A DNA stretch of 64,000 nt. Source: Anaerolineales bacterium (GTDB lineage: Bacteria > Chloroflexota > Anaerolineae > Anaerolineales > Villigracilaceae). Positions 9,625 through 18,089 of this stretch are shown piece after piece. Position numbers and translations under genes: made by a program. A model generated the notes under the pieces. It searched no databases. It saw only the letters and a list, made by a program, of their open reading frames with translations, and had not been told where the DNA came from. The stretch lies in the NCBI GenBank assembly GCA_020851785.1, contig JADZCC010000037.1, positions 1-64,000 of the forward strand, read 5' to 3'. Numbering within the stretch: position 1 is the first letter of the stretch; every line of letters begins with the position of its first letter.

Positions 9625-11181
9625 ATGGAAACTCCCTTTGTCTATGTGGTGGACGACGAACCCGGCATTGCCTTGTTGTGCAATCGCCTGCTTACGCGCG
9701 CCGGCTATCGCGTGCAAACCGAAACCAGTTCGCGCAAGGCTTTGGAATTTTTCAACGACAATCCCATTGACCTTTTACTCGTGGATATTCGCATGCCGGA
9801 AGTGGATGGCTTTGAAGTCATTCAAAACATCAAGCGCCTGCAACCAGATGCCGCCGTGCTGATCATGACCGGACATGGCACAGTCGAAACCGCCATTCGC
9901 GCCTTGCGTCAGGGGGTGGATGGGCTTCTGCTCAAACCGTTTGGGCAGGGAAGCGAACTGGTGGAAGCGGTGAAACAAGCTTTCGTGGACAGCCAACGCA
10001 AACGAGACGCCGCGCGCATTCAAACTTTGCGTCCGCTGTTTTCCGTCACTGAAACTTTGCTGGCTGAAAAACAGCGCGAGCCTCTGCTTAAATTAATCCT
10101 TGGCGTCATCCAAAAACACATGCGCGTCGAACACGTCGCCGGTTATCAGAAAAACCTCAACGCTAAAAAATATGAACGCGTGATCTCCAGTGGAAAATTT
10201 CCAAAGACGTTGACAGGCTTAAGCGCCAGCGTGGAGGCGGCCTCCGCGCCTTTGCTGATTCTGCCCAACGCCCAGCAAGATGCGAACTTATCCGCGCTTC
10301 TCACCGACCTCGAACTGGGCTCGGCGATTCTCGTGCCGATTCAACGCCCAAACATCCGCATGATTCTCTGGGTGGGGCGCAACCCATCCGAGCCCGCCTT
10401 CCGCGAGTCGGACGTGGAAATGTTCCAAATTTTAGCCGGGCAGGCTGTGGTGGCGTTGGAAAATTCCCGTTTATACGCCGAGCAGGCCGAGGCGCAGAAA
10501 GCTCTGCTCCAATCCGAAAAGATGGCCGCGGCTGGTCGCTTAAGCGCTTCCATCGCGCATGAGGTCAATAATCCGTTACAGGCCGTGCAAAACTGTTTGC
10601 ATTTGGCCGCCCGCGAAGACCTGCCCGCAGAGAAGCGCAAGGAATATTTTGACCTGGCGCGTAAAGAGTTGGAGCGGCTGATGGTTACCACGCGCCGCAT
10701 GTTGGACTTTTACCGCCCGAACGCCAACGCCCAGGAAAAAGTGGACGTTCAGGAACTCCTTCAATACGCGCTGACGCTGATGAATAAACAATTTTCGGAA
10801 TCAGAAGTCAGGGTGGAGTTGGATATTCCCGAGGAACTTCCCCCAATTATGGCGGTGGCCAGCCAAATTCAACAAGTGTTTATCAACCTGGCGCTCAACG
10901 CAGTGGACGCGCTTGGCGCGAAGGGCGGACTGCTGAAGATTACCGCCCGCCCGTATGCCTCTGGCGTGGAGTTGTTTTTTGAAGACGACGGGCCGGGAAT
11001 ACCCAAAGCCCAACAGGCGAACATCTTTGAACCGTTTTTTAGCACCAAAGACGGCGGCACAGGGTTGGGGCTGACAGTGAGTTACAATATAGTCACTGCA
11101 CACGGAGGCGCGCTGGAGTATCTGGCCGAACGCGATTCTGGCGCCTGCTTCCATATTATCCTACCTAGAGGTGAACAATGA
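9625..11181 (+). CDS. Response regulator-GAF-histidine kinase (REC-GAF-HisKA-HATPase)
   Basis: I place the start at the ATG at 9625 (METPFVYVVDDEPG), 4 nt after the stop of the kinase upstream; an upstream in-frame extension would overlap that gene and carries no domain. The 518-residue product has an N-terminal receiver (about 1-120, phosphoacceptor Asp in LLVDIRMPE, conserved Lys in LLKPFG), a GAF-like domain (about 135-285), HisKA with His in SIAHEVNNPLQAV, and HATPase with DDGPGIP and GGTGLGLTVSYN. A receiver before a kinase fits an intermediate in a phosphorelay between the first kinase and the regulator downstream. Soluble. Confidence 0.9.
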   Translation: METPFVYVVDDEPGIALLCNRLLTRAGYRVQTETSSRKALEFFNDNPIDLLLVDIRMPEVDGFEVIQNIKRLQPDAAVLIMTGHGTVETAIRALRQGVDGLLLKPFGQGSELVEAVKQAFVDSQRKRDAARIQTLRPLFSVTETLLAEKQREPLLKLILGVIQKHMRVEHVAGYQKNLNAKKYERVISSGKFPKTLTGLSASVEAASAPLLILPNAQQDANLSALLTDLELGSAILVPIQRPNIRMILWVGRNPSEPAFRESDVEMFQILAGQAVVALENSRLYAEQAEAQKALLQSEKMAAAGRLSASIAHEVNNPLQAVQNCLHLAAREDLPAEKRKEYFDLARKELERLMVTTRRMLDFYRPNANAQEKVDVQELLQYALTLMNKQFSESEVRVELDIPEELPPIMAVASQIQQVFINLALNAVDALGAKGGLLKITARPYASGVELFFEDDGPGIPKAQQANIFEPFFSTKDGGTGLGLTVSYNIVTAHGGALEYLAERDSGACFHIILPRGEQ

Positions 11182-11912
11182 TGAAGTCCAATATTCTGGT
11201 AGTTGACGATGAACCTGTGGCCCGGCAATCTCTGACGGATATCCTCAAACTGGAGGGCTATCTGGTAAATTCGGCGCCCAATGGGCAGGCGGCGGTGGAA
11301 CACATTCGCACGCACCCGATTGATTTGATGATCGTGGATTTGAAAATGCCCGGGATGGATGGCTTGGAAGTAGTGCAGGTGGTTAATCAAGTTTCGCCGG
11401 AGACGGAAGTGATTTTGCTCACGGCGTTTGGCTCTACGGAAAGCGCGGTGCAGGCCTTGCGCTTGCGCATCCACGATTATTTGTTAAAACCCGCCTCGCC
11501 CGCGCAGGTGATTGCCAGTGTGAAGAAAGGCCTGACGCGCAAAACCGCCCGGGCCAAATCCGTTGCGCCTTCGGCAGATGTGGATGAAACGATCGAAGTC
11601 TTCACCTTGAAAGACGGCACTTCGGTGGATTTATCCCGCAGGCAGATTAAACATAAAACGAAAATTGAACACCTGACCCCGGCAGAAGGCCGCCTGCTGA
11701 GAATTTTGATGGAGAACGAAGGCAAGGTTTACTCGCATCGTGAATTGGTGTTGCTGGTGCAGGGTTATGATACCTCCCAGCGCGAAGCGCCGGAAATTTT
11801 GCGCCCGCTGGTCAGCCGTTTACGCCACAAGTTGGAACAGTTCCCGGTCCTTTCTGAAAGGGTGGTGAGCGTGAGAGGCACTGGTTATTTATACGAACCG
11901 GATAAGAAATAA
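11178..11912 (+). CDS. Response regulator, REC plus winged-helix (OmpR/PhoB type)
   Basis: A 244-residue DNA-binding regulator. REC domain about 3-118: acidic pair in LVVDDEP, phosphoacceptor Asp in MIVDLKMPG, Lys in LLKPAS. A linker leads to a Trans_reg_C winged helix (about 145-240) ending in the typical RGTGYLYEP wing. Its ATG overlaps the TGA of the preceding kinase (ATGA), and AGAGGTG lies just upstream, so translation is coupled. It is the only DNA-binding output among the signalling genes of the window, so its targets are of interest; it may act on the neighbouring receptor operon as well as on its own. Confidence 0.92.
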   Translation: MMKSNILVVDDEPVARQSLTDILKLEGYLVNSAPNGQAAVEHIRTHPIDLMIVDLKMPGMDGLEVVQVVNQVSPETEVILLTAFGSTESAVQALRLRIHDYLLKPASPAQVIASVKKGLTRKTARAKSVAPSADVDETIEVFTLKDGTSVDLSRRQIKHKTKIEHLTPAEGRLLRILMENEGKVYSHRELVLLVQGYDTSQREAPEILRPLVSRLRHKLEQFPVLSERVVSVRGTGYLYEPDKK

Positions 11913-11916
11913 GCAT

Positions 11917-11948
11917 AAAAAAACCGCTGAATACACAGCGGTTTTTTT
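11917..11948. terminator. Bidirectional intrinsic terminator
   Basis: A 13-bp stem (seven A then CCGCTG, paired with CAGCGG then seven T) around a 6-nt loop, with the A and T runs serving as U-tracts on either strand. It separates convergent genes and touches the stop codon of the EamA gene. Confidence 0.9.
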
Positions 11949-12930
11949 ATTCATACGGGCCAAAGAGGTCTTTGGGCAGGTCGGGCGCGCGAATCCAGGA
12001 GAGCCAGCCGGTTTTGCGGCTTTGCGTGGGCGGCGGCGCCTGCTCATACATGACCAGCATGAGGCTTGCGCCAAGCCCCAGCGCTCCCAGCCATTGAAGG
12101 AAAGTCAGGTTTTCGCCGAGCAGGATTCCGCTGAAGACGATGGCGATTAATAACTCTGCCAGCCCCAATAATGCGGTTTGCATCCCGCCAATTTTTTTAA
12201 CGCCCAAAAATAGCGCAATCCGCGAGAAGATGGTTACCGAAGTTAGCCCGATGATCGGCCAAATGGAAGCGTGTTGCGAAAGGGGCGGCCAACTTCGGTC
12301 AAATAGCAAATAAGCGGGAACGACCACCAAACTCATGGCCAGCAAGGTATACACGGTAACTGTGGGCGCAGGAACCTCATATAGCACCCTTTGGTTGATC
12401 GGCAGGTGCATCGCGTATAAAACCGAAGCGATTAACATGAAGAGTACGCCAACGGGATCTATCGTCTGCCCGGAAGAATTGGTCAATAGAATTGTGGCCA
12501 GTACAGCCAACCCGATTCTAAAGAAGGTTAATTTGCTGGGGGCCTGATGATCCAAAATCAGCCAGACTGCCACGAAGAACGGATAAAGCGAATACAGTAA
12601 TTGACCGAGGCTGGCGTCCAGCCTCGAAAGCGCCATATAGTAAAACAGCGAACCCAGCCCGTTGATGGCTCCGGCAAAGAAACATCCAATCAATCCAACT
12701 GGGAAAATATACAAATATTGTCGAAAGAAAATGGCGATGACCAAAAGCAAAATGAGGGCGGCCAACCCCGTCCGCAGGGCTACAACGGTAAATGGGGAAA
12801 ACCCGTAGTTAATGGCCAACTTTCCGAATACTGGCGCGAAGCCGAGAAAAAATGCGGAACTGAATGCGGCAAAAATACCTGCAGTTTGTTTTTTTTGCAA
12901 AGACGCCAGCCTTATGTGAAGCATGCCCAA
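11947..12930 (-). CDS. EamA/DMT superfamily transporter
   Basis: A 327-residue integral membrane protein with ten predicted helices in two EamA repeats (about 17-155 and 165-300). The drug/metabolite transporter superfamily includes RhtA, an exporter of threonine and homoserine; the gene directly upstream encodes a threonine synthase, which makes an amino-acid export role plausible but unproven. It is the last gene of the long minus-strand run, 10 nt after the threonine synthase gene. The ATG at 12930 or the one two codons later could be used. Confidence 0.85.
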   Translation of the reverse strand: MGMLHIRLASLQKKQTAGIFAAFSSAFFLGFAPVFGKLAINYGFSPFTVVALRTGLAALILLLVIAIFFRQYLYIFPVGLIGCFFAGAINGLGSLFYYMALSRLDASLGQLLYSLYPFFVAVWLILDHQAPSKLTFFRIGLAVLATILLTNSSGQTIDPVGVLFMLIASVLYAMHLPINQRVLYEVPAPTVTVYTLLAMSLVVVPAYLLFDRSWPPLSQHASIWPIIGLTSVTIFSRIALFLGVKKIGGMQTALLGLAELLIAIVFSGILLGENLTFLQWLGALGLGASLMLVMYEQAPPPTQSRKTGWLSWIRAPDLPKDLFGPYE

Positions 12931-12940
12931 AGTTTGCGGT

Positions 12941-14593
12941 TTATTTAATCAGCGATCTCACTTCTTCAAGAAACTCGTCGTTCAGGAAATCGCCTTTTTG
13001 CAGGAGCGCCTGAATTTGCCCGCCCAGACGATTCTTTTCGTCTGGAGTCAGTTCTTTGGCGGTGGCTACGATCACGGGAATTGAGGCGGTTTCGCTCTTC
13101 GACCGGAGCGCTTCGAGGACTGAGAACCCGTCCAGTTCTGGCATCATCAAGTCGAGGATGATCAAATCCGGCAGTTCGCGCTGAATCATCTCCAGGCCTT
13201 CGCGTCCGTTGGTGGCTTCAATGATGGTGAAATTCCCCTGGGATTGTAAAATGCGGCGGATGAGGCGGCGCGCTTCGGTCGTGTCTTCTACAATCGCAAT
13301 TTTCGGGAAGCGCTCCGGCGCCACCTGGGTTAACGCTGAAAGCAAGCCCTCCTGCGGCGTCTCGTCTTTGGATGGGAATTTAACGTCATGCGACCAGTTA
13401 TCGCCCAGCACGAAAGATTCAGCGGGCAGGGTATGGCCCGTGCAATTGACCACGACCGTATCGGAGGGTTTAATTACGCCTGCGCGAATGAGTTTGAACA
13501 AACCGGCAAAGGCGGCCGCGGCGGCGGGCTCCGCTGAAATGCCTTCCATTTTGGCCAGCACGTGCATGGCGCGAAACGCGTCTTCGTCACTGACGCTTTC
13601 AAAGGCGCCGTGGGTTTCGTTGACTTTAGCCCGTAAAAATTCATACGCCCGGCCGGGGTCGCCGGTGGCCAGCGTTTCAATGCGCGTCTTTGGGGAAGTC
13701 ACCGGCTCCGCTTTTTCGAGTCCCTTTTTCCAGCTATCCACCATCGGGGCGCACCCTTCGGCTTGGATGGGCGCAAAAGCCGGAAGGTCGTTGATCCAGC
13801 CCATTTGTTTCATTTCTCGAAAGCCTTTGTAGACGCCAATCGGGCCCATCCCGCCGCTGACTGCTTGCACATACCAATCCGGGGTTTGCCACTTTGAGTT
13901 TTCTGTTGGGCCAAGCGCGGCCGTGAGTTGCTCCGCGATTTCAAAGGCAATGGTTTTCATCGCTTCAATCGAGGTGATGGTGCGCGCGCCCATATCCTGA
14001 TACAGGCCGCGCTGGCGCGCAAATTCCGAAGCGACTTGTTTGCATTGATCGTACGAGCCGGTGATCTTAATCACCTGACTCCCGTATAGGGCAATTTCGC
14101 GCATCTTCACGCCCGGCACCAGGCTGGTGACAAACGCCCAGAGTTTCATCCCCGCCCGCGAAGCGTAAGCGGAATAGGAGATAGCCACGTTTCCGGTGGA
14201 GGCGGCGACCATTTCTGTGATTCCCGCTTCCTTCAATGCGGCGATGGTGATGGAAGCCTGCCGGTCTTTGAACGATGAAGTCGGGCCCTGCCGTTCGTCC
14301 TTGATGAAAATGTTGGGGCAACCGAGCATCATCCCCAGGTTGGCGGCGCGCACTAAAGGCGAACCGCCCTCGCCCAACGAGAGGCTGACGTTTGGCTTGC
14401 GCACGGGCAAAAGTTCGCGGTAGCGCCACAGGTCAAAAGGGCGCGAAGTTAACTGCTCCCTGAGAGTCTGGCCAATTAATTCATAGTCGTATTCAGCTTC
14501 GCGCCATTGGCTTCCGCACTTTGGGCAGGTGGTAGAGGTGGGATAGTACGGCGTGTTATGGCCGCAATCCAGACATTTGATGATGAAGGACAC
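12941..14593 (-). CDS. Threonine synthase with C-terminal receiver domain
   Basis: A 550-residue fusion. Residues 1-415 are a PLP fold-type II threonine synthase (O-phosphohomoserine to threonine): zinc ribbon C7, C10, C23, C26; PLP lysine K109 in TSSFKDRQAS; ASTGNVAIS near 131. Residues about 430-550 are a receiver: acidic pair E436-D437, phosphoacceptor D481 in ILDLMMPELDG, T511 and K533. The join is in one frame with no sign of frameshift. The receiver ends in an LQKG element instead of the usual KP and closely resembles the second receiver of the hybrid kinase encoded next to it. Start is GTG with AGGAG upstream. Phosphorylation may tune enzyme activity or location; that is inference. Confidence 0.88.
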   Translation of the reverse strand: MSFIIKCLDCGHNTPYYPTSTTCPKCGSQWREAEYDYELIGQTLREQLTSRPFDLWRYRELLPVRKPNVSLSLGEGGSPLVRAANLGMMLGCPNIFIKDERQGPTSSFKDRQASITIAALKEAGITEMVAASTGNVAISYSAYASRAGMKLWAFVTSLVPGVKMREIALYGSQVIKITGSYDQCKQVASEFARQRGLYQDMGARTITSIEAMKTIAFEIAEQLTAALGPTENSKWQTPDWYVQAVSGGMGPIGVYKGFREMKQMGWINDLPAFAPIQAEGCAPMVDSWKKGLEKAEPVTSPKTRIETLATGDPGRAYEFLRAKVNETHGAFESVSDEDAFRAMHVLAKMEGISAEPAAAAAFAGLFKLIRAGVIKPSDTVVVNCTGHTLPAESFVLGDNWSHDVKFPSKDETPQEGLLSALTQVAPERFPKIAIVEDTTEARRLIRRILQSQGNFTIIEATNGREGLEMIQRELPDLIILDLMMPELDGFSVLEALRSKSETASIPVIVATAKELTPDEKNRLGGQIQALLQKGDFLNDEFLEEVRSLIK

Positions 14594-14612
14594 GTTAAAA
14601 GGCGCTCCTGCC

Positions 14613-17600
14613 TTATTTATTAACCCGATCTAATGCGCGTTGAATGGTCGTCAGCAATTCCTTCTCGTTGAACGAACCCTTGGAAAGCAGGCGCTGGCCC
14701 AGTTGATTGAGTTGATCCTTTTGTTCGGCGCTCAAATCCACGCCGCTGATGACGATTACCGGAATGTCGCGCAGGTTTACGCTGGCGCGCATGTTCTCCA
14801 GAATTTGAAAACCGTTTAAGTCTGGCATGAACAGATCCATAATCACGGCGTGCGGCGGACTGCCGGAGGAAATCATCGTCCAACCGGCGAGGCCGCCTTC
14901 CGCGAGCGTGGCCTTGTAGCGGCCGTCGTCGTTTAGAATCTTTGAAATGAGACGTAAATCGTTGGGGTCGTCGTCAATTACCAGCACGTCGCGGATTGAA
15001 CCGTCCGCGTTGAGGCGATCCAGCGAGTTGACGAGGTCGTCCTCTAAAATCGGTTTGACGAGATAATCTGAAGCGCCCAAACTGAAGCCTTTTTCAAGGT
15101 CTTCGATGATGCTACAAATGATCACCTGGGTGTTTCTGGTTTCAGAATCCGCTTTGATTTTGTCCAAAACCTGCCAGCCGTCTATGCCGGGCATCATAAT
15201 GTCCAGCGTCACGGCAAAAGGTTTCAGCTGTTTGATTCTTTCCACCGCCTGATTTGGATCGGTGAGGGGAATGACCTGATAGCCTTGCGGCTGGAGATAG
15301 CGCTCGTACAAGCCAATCACTTGCGGGTCGTCGTCAATGGAGAGGATGATGCGATTTCCGGCGGAGGTGGAAGCATTGGCCTCGTTTTGTTTTTTGTAGA
15401 GCGGCAGAGTGAAGGAGAAAGTGGAGCCGCGTCCGAGCTCGCTGTCCACCCAAATCCGTCCGCCGTGCATGTTGACCAGGTTTTGGCAGATGGATAAGCC
15501 CAGCCCGGTCCCGCCGGTTTTACGGGTTGGCGAATCGTCCACTTGCGAAAAGGCCTGGAAGAGTTTCGCCTGATCTTCCTTGGAAATGCCCGTTCCAGAA
15601 TCCGTGACGTTGACTTGAACTTCCATGCGTCCGTTGGGGCCGGGGCGCAGGCCAACGTTGACGGTAATGTCGCCTTCGTCGGTGAATTTCGCGGCGTTGG
15701 AAAGCAGGTTGATCATCACCTGACGGATGCGGATTGCGTCGGCGCGGACGGTCGGCAGGTCTGGCTCGATAATCCGTTTAAGTTGAATGGGCTTGTCTTT
15801 GATCAAGCCGCTCATGGTGGAAATTACGCTGTTGGTGATGTCCGTCATGTTCACTTCGTCGAAGGCTAGTTCCATCTTGCCGGCTTCGATCTTGGCCAGG
15901 TCGAGGATGTCGTTGATCAGGGTCAGCAAGTGCTGGCCGGAATTGTAAATGGCGGATAAATCCTGCTGTTGCAATTCCGTCACCGGGCCGTCAATGCCTT
16001 TGAGGATCACGCGCGAAAAGCCAATGATTGAGTTGAGCGGCGTGCGTAGTTCATGGCTCATGTTGGCGAGGAACTGACTTTTGACGCGGTCAATTTCGCG
16101 CATTTCCTTGACCGCTTCCTGTGAAAGTTGGAAGGAACGGGCGTTGTCAATGGCGATGGCGATTTGGTCGGCGAGCGTTTGCAGGACGGAGATTTCATCT
16201 TCCGTAAAGGCGTTCACCTGTTTGGATTGAATGTCCAGCGCGCCGATGGTGCGGCTCCCGATTCGGAGGGGAATTGCGGCTTCTGAGCGCGTCTCGGGCA
16301 GGAGCGGGTTGAATTTGTAAATTGGATCGTGTTGCAGGTCGTTGGCCACTACCGGCTCTCCATCTGCGCAAACCCGGCCCACGATCGATTCGTTGTTGAT
16401 AATTACCGAATGGTTGTTTTGCTTCATTTCTTCGCCGGCCAACCCGGTGGCTTCTCGAAGCAGGGCGTTGAAGCGCGTCTCTTCGACGATGAAGATGGCG
16501 ACGTGATACATTTGGAAGCGTTCGCTAATTAAGCGGACGGTGCGCGTGAAGATGGAATTCAAGTCCAGCGTGGAAGTGACCAGTTTGCCGATTTCGGCGG
16601 AAACGGCGAGGTATTCGTTTCGGCGACGAATGGCTTCTTCCGCCTTTTTGCGTTCGGTAATATCGCGCGCCACCCAGAAGATGTTGTTTTCGTCGAGTTT
16701 GGTCAGATTGGCCAGAAACCAATGCGGCTCATCGCCAACCGGCAGTTCGTACTCAATTTGGGTGGGTTTGTCGGTTTCGATGGTTTCCCGAATTGCGGCC
16801 ACCGATAGGTCCGCCGTTTCTTTTTCCATGACGTCGTGCATATATTGGCCGAGCAGTTCGTCTGGTGGGCGAACTAAAAGGCTGGGGTTGGTTGGCGCAA
16901 TGCGCACGTACTTGCCGTTTTTGTCCATTACCAAAACCACGTCGTCCATGGAGGAGAAGAGGGCGCGTAAATCGGCTTCGGATTTTGAAAGCGCTTCCTG
17001 ATTTCTGGCGCGTTCCAAGGCGCTGGCCGCAATTTGGCCAAATAAACGAAGTGTGGCAGTTTCTTCGTCGCGCCAGTTTTTTGGCTTGCGAATTGAATCT
17101 AACCCAATGAAGCCAGCCGCTTCGTTGCGTAGGACGATGGGCACAGCCAGGACGGATTGAATCCCGGCTTGTTGGTATTCCGTTCGGTCTGCGCGGGCTT
17201 CTTCTGGAAGCCCGCCAACGGTTGGCGCAACAAATGCTTCCAGTTTGCTTAAAAAGCTAATGGTGTAAGGCAGGCTATTTTTTAAAACGCGGCGATTATC
17301 CTGAGCAGAGGGCGCAAGCGCGGCGTCGCGCCAGACGTGCGTTTTATCCATTGTCAGGCCATCGTTGTTGAACATGAATACGTAGGCCTGCTCGACGTTG
17401 ACGAATTGACAGATCTTCTTCAGACTTTGATTAATTTCATCGTGAACTTTTGCCGGATCATTAATATTAAGAAAGGAAGCGGCGATGTCGTTGATCAGGT
17501 TTTCGGCTTCGGCGCGCGCCCGCGTACTCTCCAGCGCCTCCTGCGTTTCTTGAAAGAGATGCGCGTTTTCCAGCGCCAACGCCAGTTGGTCGGTCACCTG

Positions 17601-18089
17601 CCGAACCAAAAGTTGTTCGTCTGGAGACCATTCGCGGTCAGCCAGCGTATCTTCCACGCGCAGGGTGGCCCAATCCTGCGTTCCGGCTTGAAAGCTGACC
17701 GAAAATGCAGAGGTGTTGCTTAGGCTGGCCTCCTGGACGACGGTGGCGGGTTCGGGCAATGGCCCGAGGGCGGAGGTGTAGCGCTTGGCCGCTGGTTTGT
17801 CCAGTTTGGTGGGCGGCGTGGTTTTTGGCGAAATGTCGCTCGGTTGCGCTGGCTTGGGAGCGGGGCTTGAAGGGACGACCGTTGGCGCGAAGGCAGGCGG
17901 AACAACTTGCGGCGTGGATTCTGCCTGACGGGCGGATTGATTCGGCTCGGGCGCGGCAGGCGGCGGCGTGATGGAACTCGCCTCTTTCTGGACTTTGGGC
18001 TTGCGCTTAACGCCCTTGTCCGTATCCTCCGGCTTGAGATTGTCAAAAAGATTGTTAAGCTGTTTGTCTAGCTTCTGTTTCTTTGGCAT
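14613..18089 (-). CDS. Hybrid histidine kinase (half-GAF, GAF, PAS, GAF, HisKA, HATPase, REC, REC)
   Basis: A 1158-residue soluble kinase. Residues 1-100: basic peptide KLDKQLNNLFDNL, then a Pro-rich linker. About 103-180: an incomplete GAF with YTSALGPLPEP and a C-terminal LALALENAHLFQ helix, like the second GAF of the receptors upstream. Then GAF (about 190-360), PAS (370-480), GAF (490-650), HisKA with H679 in NMSHELRTPLNSIIG, HATPase (790-895, [18 protein letters not shown]), REC1 (D963, KP motif) and REC2 (D1085, K1137 in LSKG). It is the only kinase in the operon and the likely partner for the twelve kinase-less receptors. It overlaps parA by 35 nt. Confidence 0.92.
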   Translation of the reverse strand: MPKKQKLDKQLNNLFDNLKPEDTDKGVKRKPKVQKEASSITPPPAAPEPNQSARQAESTPQVVPPAFAPTVVPSSPAPKPAQPSDISPKTTPPTKLDKPAAKRYTSALGPLPEPATVVQEASLSNTSAFSVSFQAGTQDWATLRVEDTLADREWSPDEQLLVRQVTDQLALALENAHLFQETQEALESTRARAEAENLINDIAASFLNINDPAKVHDEINQSLKKICQFVNVEQAYVFMFNNDGLTMDKTHVWRDAALAPSAQDNRRVLKNSLPYTISFLSKLEAFVAPTVGGLPEEARADRTEYQQAGIQSVLAVPIVLRNEAAGFIGLDSIRKPKNWRDEETATLRLFGQIAASALERARNQEALSKSEADLRALFSSMDDVVLVMDKNGKYVRIAPTNPSLLVRPPDELLGQYMHDVMEKETADLSVAAIRETIETDKPTQIEYELPVGDEPHWFLANLTKLDENNIFWVARDITERKKAEEAIRRRNEYLAVSAEIGKLVTSTLDLNSIFTRTVRLISERFQMYHVAIFIVEETRFNALLREATGLAGEEMKQNNHSVIINNESIVGRVCADGEPVVANDLQHDPIYKFNPLLPETRSEAAIPLRIGSRTIGALDIQSKQVNAFTEDEISVLQTLADQIAIAIDNARSFQLSQEAVKEMREIDRVKSQFLANMSHELRTPLNSIIGFSRVILKGIDGPVTELQQQDLSAIYNSGQHLLTLINDILDLAKIEAGKMELAFDEVNMTDITNSVISTMSGLIKDKPIQLKRIIEPDLPTVRADAIRIRQVMINLLSNAAKFTDEGDITVNVGLRPGPNGRMEVQVNVTDSGTGISKEDQAKLFQAFSQVDDSPTRKTGGTGLGLSICQNLVNMHGGRIWVDSELGRGSTFSFTLPLYKKQNEANASTSAGNRIILSIDDDPQVIGLYERYLQPQGYQVIPLTDPNQAVERIKQLKPFAVTLDIMMPGIDGWQVLDKIKADSETRNTQVIICSIIEDLEKGFSLGASDYLVKPILEDDLVNSLDRLNADGSIRDVLVIDDDPNDLRLISKILNDDGRYKATLAEGGLAGWTMISSGSPPHAVIMDLFMPDLNGFQILENMRASVNLRDIPVIVISGVDLSAEQKDQLNQLGQRLLSKGSFNEKELLTTIQRALDRVNK

